Shown: one piece after another, positions 18,500-27,445 of the stretch
How the letters are laid out: every line of letters begins with the position of its first letter
Numbering within the stretch: position 1 is the first letter of the stretch
Notes under the pieces: model-generated
Told to the model about the DNA's origin: nothing
The model's database searches: none
The model's input: the letters and a program-made list of their open reading frames with translations, nothing else
Made by a program: the position numbers and the translations under genes
Source: Pseudocolwellia agarivorans
Lineage (GTDB): Bacteria > Pseudomonadota > Gammaproteobacteria > Enterobacterales > Alteromonadaceae
Assembly: GCF_002000085.1 (NCBI RefSeq)
Contig: NZ_MUZU01000001.1
Location: 434,001 to 498,000 of the forward strand
Length of the DNA stretch: 64,000 bases
Reading direction: 5' to 3'

Positions 18500-18843
18500 A
18501 TTATTTCCCATTAATAGCGATTGGTATAAGCTCTTGCCTTAAAATATTTAAAACGTTTTTTACATTGCTTTAGCTTGAGAGGTCAGACCTCTTAAATTGA
18601 TTTAATTCTAACCTTTTTTATCAAATATTCAATAAATATAACGCCTCTTAATTTGTTTGCGTTGTAATATTCTTAATATTTAATGAAAAACTTACTTACA
18701 AATTGAGACTAGCAGTTGTTTTCTAAATGATTAACCATATATCTGTTATTAATCTAAATGAGTGCTTTTAAAGTTAATTTTACAAAAATAGTTAACATTA
18801 AAGCCTTTTAACCCCAAAACTAAGAACTAATTAAGTATACGTT
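18500..18843. other. Divergent intergenic region, fadI / moxR
   Basis: About 340 bp between two diverging operons. Apart from the FadR-like palindrome near the fadI side it is AT-rich, with no further repeat or gene that I can support. The moxR promoter should lie in 18650-18840 but I cannot place it. Confidence 0.5.
18575..18595. promoter_or_regulatory. Candidate FadR operator upstream of fadI
   Basis: AGAGGTC-A-GACCTCT (18578-18592) is a perfect 7-bp inverted repeat with a one-base centre. Further pairing outside extends it to 18575-18595 with one mismatch. The GGTCnGACC core equals the core of the known E. coli FadR site. A fadR gene is present at 57146-57856. Repression of fadIJ, relieved by acyl-CoA, is the natural reading. 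Confidence 0.75.
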
Positions 18844-19800
18844 ATGGCAATAGCACATTTCTCATCGTTAAAAGAACATTTATCTGAACAAATTATTGGA
18901 CAAAAAGCACTAGTAGAAAACTTACTTATTGCTTTATTAGCTAATGGACATTTAATTGTTGAAGGTCCTCCGGGCTTAGCAAAAACTCGAGCAGTAAATG
19001 CGTTAGCAGATGGTTTAGAAGCAGACTTTCATCGTGTACAATTTACTCCTGATTTATTGCCAGCAGATTTAACCGGTACAGATATTTACCGACCTGAAGA
19101 TGGAACCTTTGTATTTCAACCAGGGCCTCTTTTTAGAAACTTAGTATTAGCGGATGAAATTAACCGTGCGCCAGCTAAAGTACAATCGGCTTTATTAGAA
19201 GCTATGGCAGAAGGTCAAATTACTGTCGGTAGAAAAACGTATCCACTACCTGAACTATTTCTTGTTATGGCAACACAAAACCCTATCGAGCAAGAAGGTA
19301 CTTACCCTTTACCTGAAGCACAACTCGATAGATTTTTAATGCACCTTGAAATTGATTACCCTGATGCTGAAAGCGAATTAGCTATTTTAAAGCTTAACCG
19401 TGGTGAAGCTTTAAAAGAAGCTAAAAAAGCCATTAGTGTAATCTCGCAAGCAGATATTTTTTCGGCTCGTGATGAAGTCATGAAAATTCACATGGCCCCT
19501 AGCATTGAAAAATATATTGTTGATTTGATCATGGCAACTCGAGCGCCTGAAAAATATGACGATAAATTAAAGCTTTGGTTAGCTTATGGTGCCAGCCCAA
19601 GGGCAACTATTGCTTTAGATCGATGTGCACGAGCCAGAGCATGGTTACATAACAGAGACTTTGTCAGTCCTGAAGATGTTCAAGCCGTATTTCATAACGT
19701 ATTAAGACACCGTATTTTACTGACATACCAAGCTGAAGCTGAAGGTATAACCAGCAATCAATTACTTGATCATTTATTAAGTTTAGTTGCTGTTGCTTAG
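18844..19800 (+). CDS. MoxR-family AAA+ ATPase
   Basis: A 318-residue MoxR ATPase, thought to act as a chaperone-like partner of VWA proteins. Walker A is GPPGLAKT (about 40-47), Walker B LVLADEINRAP (about 100-110), and sensor 1 MATQNPIEQEGTYPLPEAQLDRF. It is the first gene of a six-gene operon with DUF58, DUF4381, two VWA proteins and BatD. This set matches Bat (Bacteroides aerotolerance) type clusters of proteobacteria, whose target is not well defined. Confidence 0.94.
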   Translation: MAIAHFSSLKEHLSEQIIGQKALVENLLIALLANGHLIVEGPPGLAKTRAVNALADGLEADFHRVQFTPDLLPADLTGTDIYRPEDGTFVFQPGPLFRNLVLADEINRAPAKVQSALLEAMAEGQITVGRKTYPLPELFLVMATQNPIEQEGTYPLPEAQLDRFLMHLEIDYPDAESELAILKLNRGEALKEAKKAISVISQADIFSARDEVMKIHMAPSIEKYIVDLIMATRAPEKYDDKLKLWLAYGASPRATIALDRCARARAWLHNRDFVSPEDVQAVFHNVLRHRILLTYQAEAEGITSNQLLDHLLSLVAVA

Positions 19801-19829
19801 CCCCATTCATATGAAACAAGAAAAACATT

Positions 19830-20852
19830 ATGTGGTTTAGTCAGAAAAAACAAAAAGTAACACAACATAATACAACGCAGGTATTAGCGAACATACTCTC
19901 TAATGGCATTGATGTATCAATTAATGAACTCATTCAATACCAAACAAAAACCTCACTAATTAATTTAGCTGCCCGAAAAGACCTACATGGTAAAATGTCA
20001 GGCAATTACCTTGCCCGTAGTAAAGGCCGAGGTATGGAGTTTGATGAAGTAAGACATTATCAAACTGGCGACGATATTAGAGCTATTGATTGGCGAGTTA
20101 CAGCGAGAACAGGCATAACTCATACCAAAGTATTTCGTGAAGAAGTTGAACGCCCAGTATTTATTGCAACCGACTTAAACGACAACATGCTCTTTGGTAG
20201 CCAGCTATTATTTAAATCTGTTCAAGCATCACATTTGGCAGCACTTGTTGCCTGGCATGCAAAAGAACGCGGCGACCGTATTGGCGGTATTGTTTTTAAT
20301 CAGTATAAACACACTGAATTAAAGCCTCGTAGTCGCCAGCAAGGCGTTTTACATTACCTGTACTCATTATCAAATATTCATCAAAACACCTCTGAAGCAT
20401 TATTTAATACACACTCAGAAAGTGATACAAGCAAAGGTTCAGCCCAAAAGTCTTTTGATGAAAACTGCGGACGAATAAGACAACTATCAAAACCTGGAAG
20501 CTTAGTTTATTTAATTACCGATGGTAATCATTTATCGCAAGAGTCACTCCGGCACTTAACCAATATAAGTCGTCATTGTGAACTGGTGGTTTGCCTGATT
20601 AGCGATCCACTTGAAATTGAACTTCCAAAAAGCGATAAAAAAATTAATGTAGCAGTAACCGATGGTAAGAAAAAACAGCAGCTATTAATTGGCGATAAAA
20701 ACTTAGCTAAAAAATATAAACAGCAAGCAGAAGAATTAACCCAAAATAAAGAAGCATTACTCGCTAAAGCGGGTGCTCGTATTTTACATTTTTCGGCTGG
20801 TACAACCTTAGAAACTCAATTAAAAAATGGGATTACGTCGTGGACCCGTTAG
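19830..20852 (+). CDS. DUF58 domain protein of the MoxR/Bat operon
   Basis: A 340-residue protein with the DUF58 signature GRGMEFDEVRHYQTGDDIRAIDWRVTARTG (about 69-98) followed by a degenerate VWA-like fold. No transmembrane helix is seen, unlike many DUF58 proteins. It starts 29 bp after moxR, and its 3' end overlaps the next gene by 13 bp. DUF58 proteins accompany MoxR ATPases almost always; a direct role is unknown. The RBS is weak, so translation probably depends on coupling. Confidence 0.92.
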   Translation: MWFSQKKQKVTQHNTTQVLANILSNGIDVSINELIQYQTKTSLINLAARKDLHGKMSGNYLARSKGRGMEFDEVRHYQTGDDIRAIDWRVTARTGITHTKVFREEVERPVFIATDLNDNMLFGSQLLFKSVQASHLAALVAWHAKERGDRIGGIVFNQYKHTELKPRSRQQGVLHYLYSLSNIHQNTSEALFNTHSESDTSKGSAQKSFDENCGRIRQLSKPGSLVYLITDGNHLSQESLRHLTNISRHCELVVCLISDPLEIELPKSDKKINVAVTDGKKKQQLLIGDKNLAKKYKQQAEELTQNKEALLAKAGARILHFSAGTTLETQLKNGITSWTR

Positions 20853-21355
20853 CACAACTGCAAGATATTCAACTACCCGATAAAATACACAACTACCCGA
20901 TTGCAATTGGTTGGTGGATTTTAGCTATTATTTGTATAGCACTACTCTTATTTATTAGTTTTAAAATAATTAAAAATAAAAAAATAAAACACTCTCAGCA
21001 GCAAGCTCTATCAAAACTTAGCTCTACCGAAACAACAATAGAAGAATGTGTTACGGTACTAAAGTGGGCCGCTTTACAGTATTTTCCAAGAAAAAACATT
21101 GCAAATTTATATGGCGAAGGTTTTTATTTATTTCTACAAAACACTCTGCCATTACAGCATCAAGAAAAGTTTAAAACATTAAGCGCCGACTCATTACAAA
21201 ACATGTACCAAAAAAATAGCTCGGTTGAAGAGAATAATAATTTTCATCAAGCATCAATATACTGGCTAAAACATGCATTACCTCCCAAGAATAATCTCGC
21301 TGCTACAACAAACAGCTTAGCGGTCAGTGAAGCATTACCGGAGAATAAGTCATGA
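20840..21355 (+). CDS. DUF4381 membrane protein
   Basis: A 171-residue protein starting with GTG at 20840 inside the end of the DUF58 gene. It has one transmembrane helix (about 22-42, IAIGWWILAIICIALLLFISF), a basic cytoplasmic stretch, then a soluble domain with LKWAALQYFPRKNIANLYGEGF, typical of DUF4381 proteins in Bat operons. The ATG of the following VWA gene overlaps its stop by 4 bp. Function unknown; probably a membrane anchor in the complex. Confidence 0.88.
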   Translation: MDPLAQLQDIQLPDKIHNYPIAIGWWILAIICIALLLFISFKIIKNKKIKHSQQQALSKLSSTETTIEECVTVLKWAALQYFPRKNIANLYGEGFYLFLQNTLPLQHQEKFKTLSADSLQNMYQKNSSVEENNNFHQASIYWLKHALPPKNNLAATTNSLAVSEALPENKS

Positions 21356-22347
21356 TCCATTTTGAATGGCCATACCTATTTTTTGCTCTGCCACTTCCTT
21401 TACTCGTATACTGGCTACCATCAAAAAATAAATCAGAAGTTGTTCCTTTAAAAGTGCCCGTATTACTCGAAGGCATGAATAGCTCTGTTGCTGCAACGTC
21501 AAACAAAAAAACATCATTAATATTACTCACTATTATTTGGATATTATTAGTGTTGGCATCTACTAGACCACAATGGCTGGGTGAAGCTGTAAACATCCCT
21601 TCAGAAGGTCGAGAAATGATGATAGCCGTTGACCTTTCAGGCAGTATGCAAGTAGAAGATATGTCATTAAACGGCCGAGCCGTGAATCGCCTTGATATGC
21701 TCAAAGTGCTATTAGGTGACTTTATTGAAAGAAGAACAGGTGATCGCTTAGGTTTAATTCTTTTTGGTGATGATGCCTACATGCAAACCCCTATGACCTT
21801 TGACCGAAAAACAGTACAACAAATGCTCGACGAAACGGTATTAGGTTTAGTAGGCCAACAAACAGCCATAGGTGACGCTATCGCTTTAGCTGTGAAGCGA
21901 TTTAACGAAGCTGAAGAATCTAATCGTGTTTTATTACTACTTACCGATGGACAAAACACCGCAGGAAAAATAACCCCCGAAGAAGCGTTAGAAATAGCTA
22001 TCGCTAAAGATGTTACCATTTATACTATTGGTATTGGGGCTGATGTTATGCTTCAACAGTCTATTTTTGGCACACGACAAGTTAACCCTTCAAGCGACTT
22101 AGACGAAAAATCACTTAAAAATATAGCCGATAAAACCAATGGGCATTATTTTAGAGCACGGAGCAGTGCTGATTTAGCACAAATCTATCAATTACTTGAT
22201 ACGCTAGAACCCGTAGAACAAGACCAAAAACAAATGCGTCCTCTTAGCGCATTGTATTACTGGCCTTTAGGGATAGCACTAACGCTATGCTTTATCTACT
22301 TGAGTTTAACAAACATTACTTCTCGCATTTCAAATAGGAGTATCTAG
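21352..22347 (+). CDS. batA: VWA-domain membrane protein, BatA type
   Basis: A 331-residue inner-membrane protein with an N-terminal hydrophobic pair (WPYLFFALPLPLLVYWLP; SLILLTIIWILLVLA), a VWA domain with an intact MIDAS (D94-L-S96-G-S98) and a C-terminal helix (YYWPLGIALTLCFIYLSL). VWA domains bind protein partners through a metal ion; here the MoxR ATPase is the likely controller. It overlaps the genes on either side or lies within 3 bp of them, so translation is coupled. Confidence 0.92.
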   Translation: MIHFEWPYLFFALPLPLLVYWLPSKNKSEVVPLKVPVLLEGMNSSVAATSNKKTSLILLTIIWILLVLASTRPQWLGEAVNIPSEGREMMIAVDLSGSMQVEDMSLNGRAVNRLDMLKVLLGDFIERRTGDRLGLILFGDDAYMQTPMTFDRKTVQQMLDETVLGLVGQQTAIGDAIALAVKRFNEAEESNRVLLLLTDGQNTAGKITPEEALEIAIAKDVTIYTIGIGADVMLQQSIFGTRQVNPSSDLDEKSLKNIADKTNGHYFRARSSADLAQIYQLLDTLEPVEQDQKQMRPLSALYYWPLGIALTLCFIYLSLTNITSRISNRSI

Positions 22348-22349
22348 CA

Positions 22350-24248
22350 ATGGCTGATTTTCACTTTATTCGCCCCTATTGGTTTTTAGCGCTTATAGGT
22401 TTATTTTTAGCGCTTTATTTATTAAAAAAAATGAGAATAAGCCAATCAGGTTGGCAAGGCTTATTACCTAAACATTTAGCCCATGTATTAATTAAAAATC
22501 CAAAAGAAAACAAACCATTATCATTGATCATGCCTTTTATTCTTGGACTATTAGCCATAATTGCTATGGCAGGTCCTAGCTGGCAAAAACTTCCTCAACC
22601 CGTATACCAACTCGCACGTGGTTCGGTATTGATCATGGATATGTCATATTCTATGTATTCAACTGATTTATCACCCAACCGACTAACGCGAGCACGTTAT
22701 AAAGCGATAGATTTACTCGATAATATTAACGAAGGCGAGATGGGCCTAATAGCCTACGCTGGTGATGCTTTTATTATTAGTCCGTTAACGGAAGATATTA
22801 ATAATATAAAACTATTACTCCCCTCTCTTTCTCCCGAACTTATGCCAGAGTTAGGAAGTGATCCTATGAGAGCACTCACGCTTGCCGATGAAATGTTAAA
22901 AAATGCAGGACACATAGACGGAGACATTTATTGGTTTACTGATGGCGTTGAAAGCAGCGAAATTCAAGATATTACAGAGTGGTCTAGAAACCACACCTAT
23001 CGATTAAATATTTTAGGTGTAGGTACAAAAAATGGCGCTCCCATAAAATTAAGCAATGGCGAGTTTATGAAAGACAATAATGGCGCCATCGTTGTTCCTA
23101 AACTAAGAGGTAATTCACTAAAAGGCTTAGCAGAACGCGGTAACGGCCAATATGTTAAATTAAACAACAATAGCGATGATATTAAAAAGTTACTTAAAAG
23201 CGCCAATAGTTTATCCGACAACAAAGAAACCGAAAAAAAGGAAAGCTCAAATACAGGAGACCAATGGGAGGAAGCCGGGCCTTATATTATTCTCCTAATG
23301 TTACCTTTGGTATTAATGTATTTTAGACGAGGCCGATTACTCGCTTTATTTCCACTAGCTATACTATTAACACCTACAGACCAAGTGTACGCAAATGTTT
23401 GGGATGATTTATGGAAAACTAAAAATCAGCAAGCGCAAGCTAAGTTTGATCAAAAACGATATAAAGAAGCCGCAGAGCAATTTAACGATCCACTATGGCA
23501 AGGCAGTGCTCAATACAAAGCAGGAAACTTTGAAGAAGCCTTAAAATCATTTCAACAAAGCGATACAGCTCATGCTTTATATAACCAAGGTAATGCATTA
23601 GCTAAATTGAACAAACTCGACGAAGCAATAAAACATTACGAAAAAGCACTCGAAAAAGATCCCAGCTTTGAAAATGCTAAAGCCAATAAAGCCTTGCTCG
23701 AAAAGCTACAAGAACAGCAACAGCAATCGGATCAGAATCAAAAAGGTGATAACCAAGAAGAAAAAGATGGCGATCAAGATCAATCAGAACAAGAAAGCCA
23801 GAATAGTGAAAACAATCAAGATAATAACGAAAACAGTGAAAATCAACAGCAAGGTGATCAACAAAATAGCCAACAACAAAACGACCAACAAAATGGCGAA
23901 CAAGATAACTCTCAATCGCAAAATGAAGAAAGCGATGAAATAGATTCAGAACAAACGGAAGAGCAAAAACAAGCGGAAAAAAACGATGCCGATGAATCTG
24001 AAAATAACGAACAAACTCAATCCTCAGCTGAACAACAAGATGAAATCGACTCAGAAGAAACAGAAGAACAAAAAGCTCAAGCGATAAGAGCCGCAGAAAA
24101 GTTAGCCCAAGAATCGGAACAAAAACATCAACAAATATTAAATAAAGTGACTGATGACCCTTACCAATTATTACGCAATAAAATGCAATTGGAATACAAA
24201 AAACGTCGTCAAAACAGAAGTAGTTTAGGAGCAACTAAAAAGTGGTAA
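22350..24248 (+). CDS. batB: VWA plus TPR membrane protein (BatB-BatC fusion)
   Basis: A 632-residue protein joining what are separate BatB and BatC proteins in Bacteroides. N-terminal helices are followed by a VWA domain with MIDAS D97-M-S99-Y-S101. A second membrane segment lies near 309-345. A TPR region follows (about 375-450, ALYNQGNALAKLNKLDEAIKHYEKAL), then a low-complexity tail of Gln, Asn, Glu and Asp (about 455-590), which is probably disordered. The C-terminus (DDPYQLLRNKMQLEYKKR) is typical of the family. The next gene starts with GTG inside its last codons. The repeat-like tail may vary in length between strains. Confidence 0.92.
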   Translation: MADFHFIRPYWFLALIGLFLALYLLKKMRISQSGWQGLLPKHLAHVLIKNPKENKPLSLIMPFILGLLAIIAMAGPSWQKLPQPVYQLARGSVLIMDMSYSMYSTDLSPNRLTRARYKAIDLLDNINEGEMGLIAYAGDAFIISPLTEDINNIKLLLPSLSPELMPELGSDPMRALTLADEMLKNAGHIDGDIYWFTDGVESSEIQDITEWSRNHTYRLNILGVGTKNGAPIKLSNGEFMKDNNGAIVVPKLRGNSLKGLAERGNGQYVKLNNNSDDIKKLLKSANSLSDNKETEKKESSNTGDQWEEAGPYIILLMLPLVLMYFRRGRLLALFPLAILLTPTDQVYANVWDDLWKTKNQQAQAKFDQKRYKEAAEQFNDPLWQGSAQYKAGNFEEALKSFQQSDTAHALYNQGNALAKLNKLDEAIKHYEKALEKDPSFENAKANKALLEKLQEQQQQSDQNQKGDNQEEKDGDQDQSEQESQNSENNQDNNENSENQQQGDQQNSQQQNDQQNGEQDNSQSQNEESDEIDSEQTEEQKQAEKNDADESENNEQTQSSAEQQDEIDSEETEEQKAQAIRAAEKLAQESEQKHQQILNKVTDDPYQLLRNKMQLEYKKRRQNRSSLGATKKW

Positions 24249-25933
24249 TACATTTTATTCGTTTAATAGCTTTATCAACATTAACAAGCTTATTACTTAT
24301 TCAGTCGGCTTTTGCCTTAACACAAGTAACAGCAACCGTTGATAAAAATCCAGTAATGGAAAAAGAATCCTTTATTCTACAAGTAATTGCTGATGATGAT
24401 GTTGATACTAATGCATTAGATACATCACCATTGCTAAAAGATTTTATTGTTGGACGAACATCAGTTAGTTCACAAACGAGCATGGTCAATTTTAATACCA
24501 CACGCACAACAAAGTGGACAACAGTACTTATTGCTCGTACAGCAGGTACATTTACGATTCCAGCCCTAACGATAGAATCGTTATCTACCAGCCCTATCTC
24601 ATTAGAAGTACTAAAAACAAGTAACCAAAAGACTTCCGCTTCCCAAGACATATTTATTACTACCGACGTGTCGTCAAAAGAAGTCTATGTACAAGAACAA
24701 CTGACCTTAACAGTCAAGCTTCACTTTGCTGCAGAATTAAAGCGTGGCAGTTTATCTGAACCAACTTTAGACGGCGCATCAATCACTCAAATAGGTAAAG
24801 ATAAAGAAAGCGATACCATTATCAACGGTAAACGATATCGCGTTATTGAACGTAATTACGCGATTAACCCGCAAAACAGTGGTGAGTTCATTATAAAAAC
24901 ACCGGTTTTTTCTGGCGAAATCATTTCACAAACAAATCGTAGAAGTAATTTTTTAAGCTTTGCTGACACTAAACCCGTTAGTGCTTTAGGCGAAGATATT
25001 AACTTAACAGTAAAACCTATTCCTGATAATTACCAAGGCTTTTGGTTACCCAGTGAAATACTTACCTTACATCAAGAATGGCAACCTGATAACGAAAGTT
25101 TTATGGTAGGTGAACCCATAACAAGAACAGTTATATTAACAGCCGCTGGCCTTTCTGAAGAACAATTACCTAAAATTGAAATGAGTGTTCCATCGGGAAT
25201 AAAAGTTTATCCCGATCAAGCAGAACTTCATACTGGTATGAATAACAGCAAACTCGTTAGTCAGAAAAAACAAAACTTTGCATTAGTAGCAAGTAAAGTA
25301 GGCACTTATGAGTTACCTGAAATTCGTATTCCTTGGTGGAATACAGTTACTAATAAAATGCAATATGCCGTTATACCCGCAAAAAGCATAACCATTACAC
25401 CTAATGAAGACATGGCTAATGATAAACAAAATAACAACGCAACCAATAGCACTGCGCAAACCATTCCTGCAACAGTTAATGAAAATGAACCATTAGAAAC
25501 TAAAACCGTTATAGTTAAAGAAGCTTCGTGGCTACAATGGCTATTTTTAGCCCTTTGGTTACTAACCTCCTTTGCTTGGTTAATCTCTTCATTTAATAAA
25601 AAGAAGAAAAACACTAAAACGATAAAAGCAGTCACTCAAAATAGCTACAAAGATTTAATTAATGCATGCGACAAAAATAATGGAGAAAAAGCTCTACAAC
25701 TAATTGCACCATGGGTCGCTGAATTATTTTCTAACGTTAACATTACAACATTAGAAGATGCCAAACACTTTATTAACCGAACAGAGTTCAACCAAGCGGT
25801 TATGGATCTTCAACAATGTTTTTATGGGAAAGCAGCCAAAAATTGGAATGGTAATACATTAAAATCACTTATTGTTGATATTAATAAGCAGCCCCAAAAC
25901 ACTCAAAATCAACCAATAACGTTAAACCCATAG
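24242..25933 (+). CDS. batD: BatD family protein
   Basis: A 563-residue exported protein with an N-terminal signal segment (LIALSTLTSLLLIQSAFA), beta-rich periplasmic domains (AGTFTIPALTIE, SGEFIIKTPVFSGEI) and one transmembrane helix near 421-442 (WLQWLFLALWLLTSFAWLISS) before a cytoplasmic tail. Starts with GTG at 24242, overlapping the previous gene by 7 bp. It is the last gene of the MoxR/Bat operon, with its bulk in the periplasm while the ATPase is cytoplasmic. Confidence 0.92.
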   Translation: MVIHFIRLIALSTLTSLLLIQSAFALTQVTATVDKNPVMEKESFILQVIADDDVDTNALDTSPLLKDFIVGRTSVSSQTSMVNFNTTRTTKWTTVLIARTAGTFTIPALTIESLSTSPISLEVLKTSNQKTSASQDIFITTDVSSKEVYVQEQLTLTVKLHFAAELKRGSLSEPTLDGASITQIGKDKESDTIINGKRYRVIERNYAINPQNSGEFIIKTPVFSGEIISQTNRRSNFLSFADTKPVSALGEDINLTVKPIPDNYQGFWLPSEILTLHQEWQPDNESFMVGEPITRTVILTAAGLSEEQLPKIEMSVPSGIKVYPDQAELHTGMNNSKLVSQKKQNFALVASKVGTYELPEIRIPWWNTVTNKMQYAVIPAKSITITPNEDMANDKQNNNATNSTAQTIPATVNENEPLETKTVIVKEASWLQWLFLALWLLTSFAWLISSFNKKKKNTKTIKAVTQNSYKDLINACDKNNGEKALQLIAPWVAELFSNVNITTLEDAKHFINRTEFNQAVMDLQQCFYGKAAKNWNGNTLKSLIVDINKQPQNTQNQPITLNP

Positions 25934-25940
25934 TATATAT

Positions 25941-25976
25941 TTCCCCATAAGTTTATTAACCTAGGCTTATGGGGAA
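25941..25976 (+). terminator. Hairpin after the Bat operon
   Basis: TTCCCCATAAG (25941-25951) pairs perfectly with CTTATGGGGAA (25966-25976). No U-run follows, so it may be a Rho-dependent or stabilising 3' structure and not a classic terminator. Confidence 0.45.
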
Positions 25977-26053
25977 CTCGCAAAACACCCCAAAAAATGT
26001 CATAGTAATCCCTTGCTTTCCATCGCTATCAACCAACTTATAAAAATATTTTA

Positions 26054-26623
26054 ATGATAAAAAAACTATTTGGAAATAAAAAAGCCCCCTCTCAGGTCTC
26101 TTCTAACATGGCTACTAAACAAGTTAGATACGAAGCACTCGTTAAAGCTCTTCATGCCGACTTATATCGTTATGCATACTGGTTATGCCACGAAAAACAA
26201 GTCGCAGAAGACCTAGTGCAAGAAACCTTTTTACGTGCTTGGCGCGCTTTAGATTCACTTAAGGATGAAAAAGCGGCTAAGTCTTGGCTGATCACTATTT
26301 TAAGACGTGAAAATGCACGTCGTTTCGAACGAAAACGTTTCGATATGAGTGAATATGAAGAAGCTACGATAATAGATACTCAATCGATTAATTCAGAACA
26401 AGATATTGAAAATCATTGGTTACGTGAAAAGATAGGCTCACTCCCAGAGGAATACAGAGAACCTCTTGTTTTACAGGTGATAGGTGGTTTTAGCGGTGAA
26501 GAAATCGCAGGCCTTCTATCTTTAAATAAAAATACAGTAATGACACGCTTATTCAGAGCAAGAAACCAGCTGAAAGATGCATTAGAAAAAGAACCAGAAG
26601 TACGAGGTACATACAATGGATGA
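26054..26623 (+). CDS. ECF-type RNA polymerase sigma factor
   Basis: A 189-residue sigma-70 family factor. Region 2 is DLYRYAYWLCHEKQVAEDLVQETFLRAWRAL (about 37-67), with the core-binding and -10 recognition helices. Region 4 is LPEEYREPLVLQVIGGFSGEEIAGLLSLNKNTVMTRLFRAR. The first ATG (26054) has no clear RBS; a second at 26108 would remove 18 residues, but the LFGNKK start looks family-like. The stop overlaps the DUF3379 gene by 8 bp, so the two are coupled as sigma and anti-sigma. The regulon is not visible. Confidence 0.92.
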   Translation: MIKKLFGNKKAPSQVSSNMATKQVRYEALVKALHADLYRYAYWLCHEKQVAEDLVQETFLRAWRALDSLKDEKAAKSWLITILRRENARRFERKRFDMSEYEEATIIDTQSINSEQDIENHWLREKIGSLPEEYREPLVLQVIGGFSGEEIAGLLSLNKNTVMTRLFRARNQLKDALEKEPEVRGTYNG

Positions 26624-27329
26624 TTTGCAATTTAGACGAAGTATATACGCAGATCCTCAATGCGCAGACGAAGATATTATTAACGCGAAAGCTTCAGATC
26701 CTAGTAAACAAAAATTTGCTAGAGAAATAGAGCAACTGGATCAACAAATATTAAACGCACTTAAAGTACCTGTTCCTGATGATATGGCGCAAAAACTTAT
26801 TTTACGTCAAGCACTTGACAGTCATCAACAACAGAAAAAGAAAAAAAGAATTCATTTAGCTTTAGCTGCATCAGTAGCGTTTGCTATGGGGTTAACGATT
26901 AACTTTATGCAGTTCTCAAACGCTTACACCAATATGGGAGACTATGCATTTGCACACACAACTCATGAAGCTGCACATTTCTCAAATAATGATAATGCCA
27001 CAGTAACTTTAGCGTCATTAAACAAAAAGATGGCTTCATTTCACGGCAGTTTCTCGGATAAGCTCGGTGAATTGATTTTTGCAGATTACTGTCGCTTTGA
27101 TAAAATGAAGAGTTTACATCTCGTGTATAAAGGTGAAAACTCCCCCGTTAACGTTTTTATTATTCCTAAAAGCGAACATTTAGCTTTTATAAATAGCTTT
27201 TCAAATCAAGAGTTAAATGGAAAGTCTCTACAATTTAAAGATGCTAGCATTATTGTTGTAGGCGATAAAACTGAGTCATTACAAAAGTGGCAAGAAAATA
27301 TAAAATCAAATGTAACTTGGTCAATCTAA
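26616..27329 (+). CDS. DUF3379 protein, probable anti-sigma factor
   Basis: A 237-residue protein with a cytoplasmic N-terminal part (starting MDDLQFRRSIYADPQ), a Lys-rich stretch (73-78), one transmembrane helix (about 80-98) and a periplasmic C-terminal domain. This layout suits a membrane anti-sigma factor, and the overlap with the ECF sigma gene supports that role. The family name is from recognition of the N-terminal sequence; the anti-sigma role is inferred from topology and context. Confidence 0.85.
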   Translation: MDDLQFRRSIYADPQCADEDIINAKASDPSKQKFAREIEQLDQQILNALKVPVPDDMAQKLILRQALDSHQQQKKKKRIHLALAASVAFAMGLTINFMQFSNAYTNMGDYAFAHTTHEAAHFSNNDNATVTLASLNKKMASFHGSFSDKLGELIFADYCRFDKMKSLHLVYKGENSPVNVFIIPKSEHLAFINSFSNQELNGKSLQFKDASIIVVGDKTESLQKWQENIKSNVTWSI

Positions 27330-27361
27330 TCATTTGATTATTAACTATAGAAATCAGTTGT

Positions 27362-27395
27362 AAAAAAGGTTAGCCAATATGGCTAACCTTTTTTT
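27362..27395. terminator. Bidirectional terminator between the sigma operon and putP
   Basis: A perfect stem AAAAAAGGTTAGCC / GGCTAACCTTTTTT with a short loop, between two convergent genes. T-runs on both strands make it work in both directions. Confidence 0.9.
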
Positions 27396-27445
27396 ATACT
27401 TATAATATCAATTAATTATTAGGCTTGATAACCATTAATTTACCA

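Noticed and set aside
23677-24234. 185-codon minus-strand frame opposite the Gln/Asn/Glu-rich tail
   Set aside because: It is a by-product of the low-complexity coding strand; its sequence is a monotonous Leu/Phe/Val/Asp/Arg run with no RBS.
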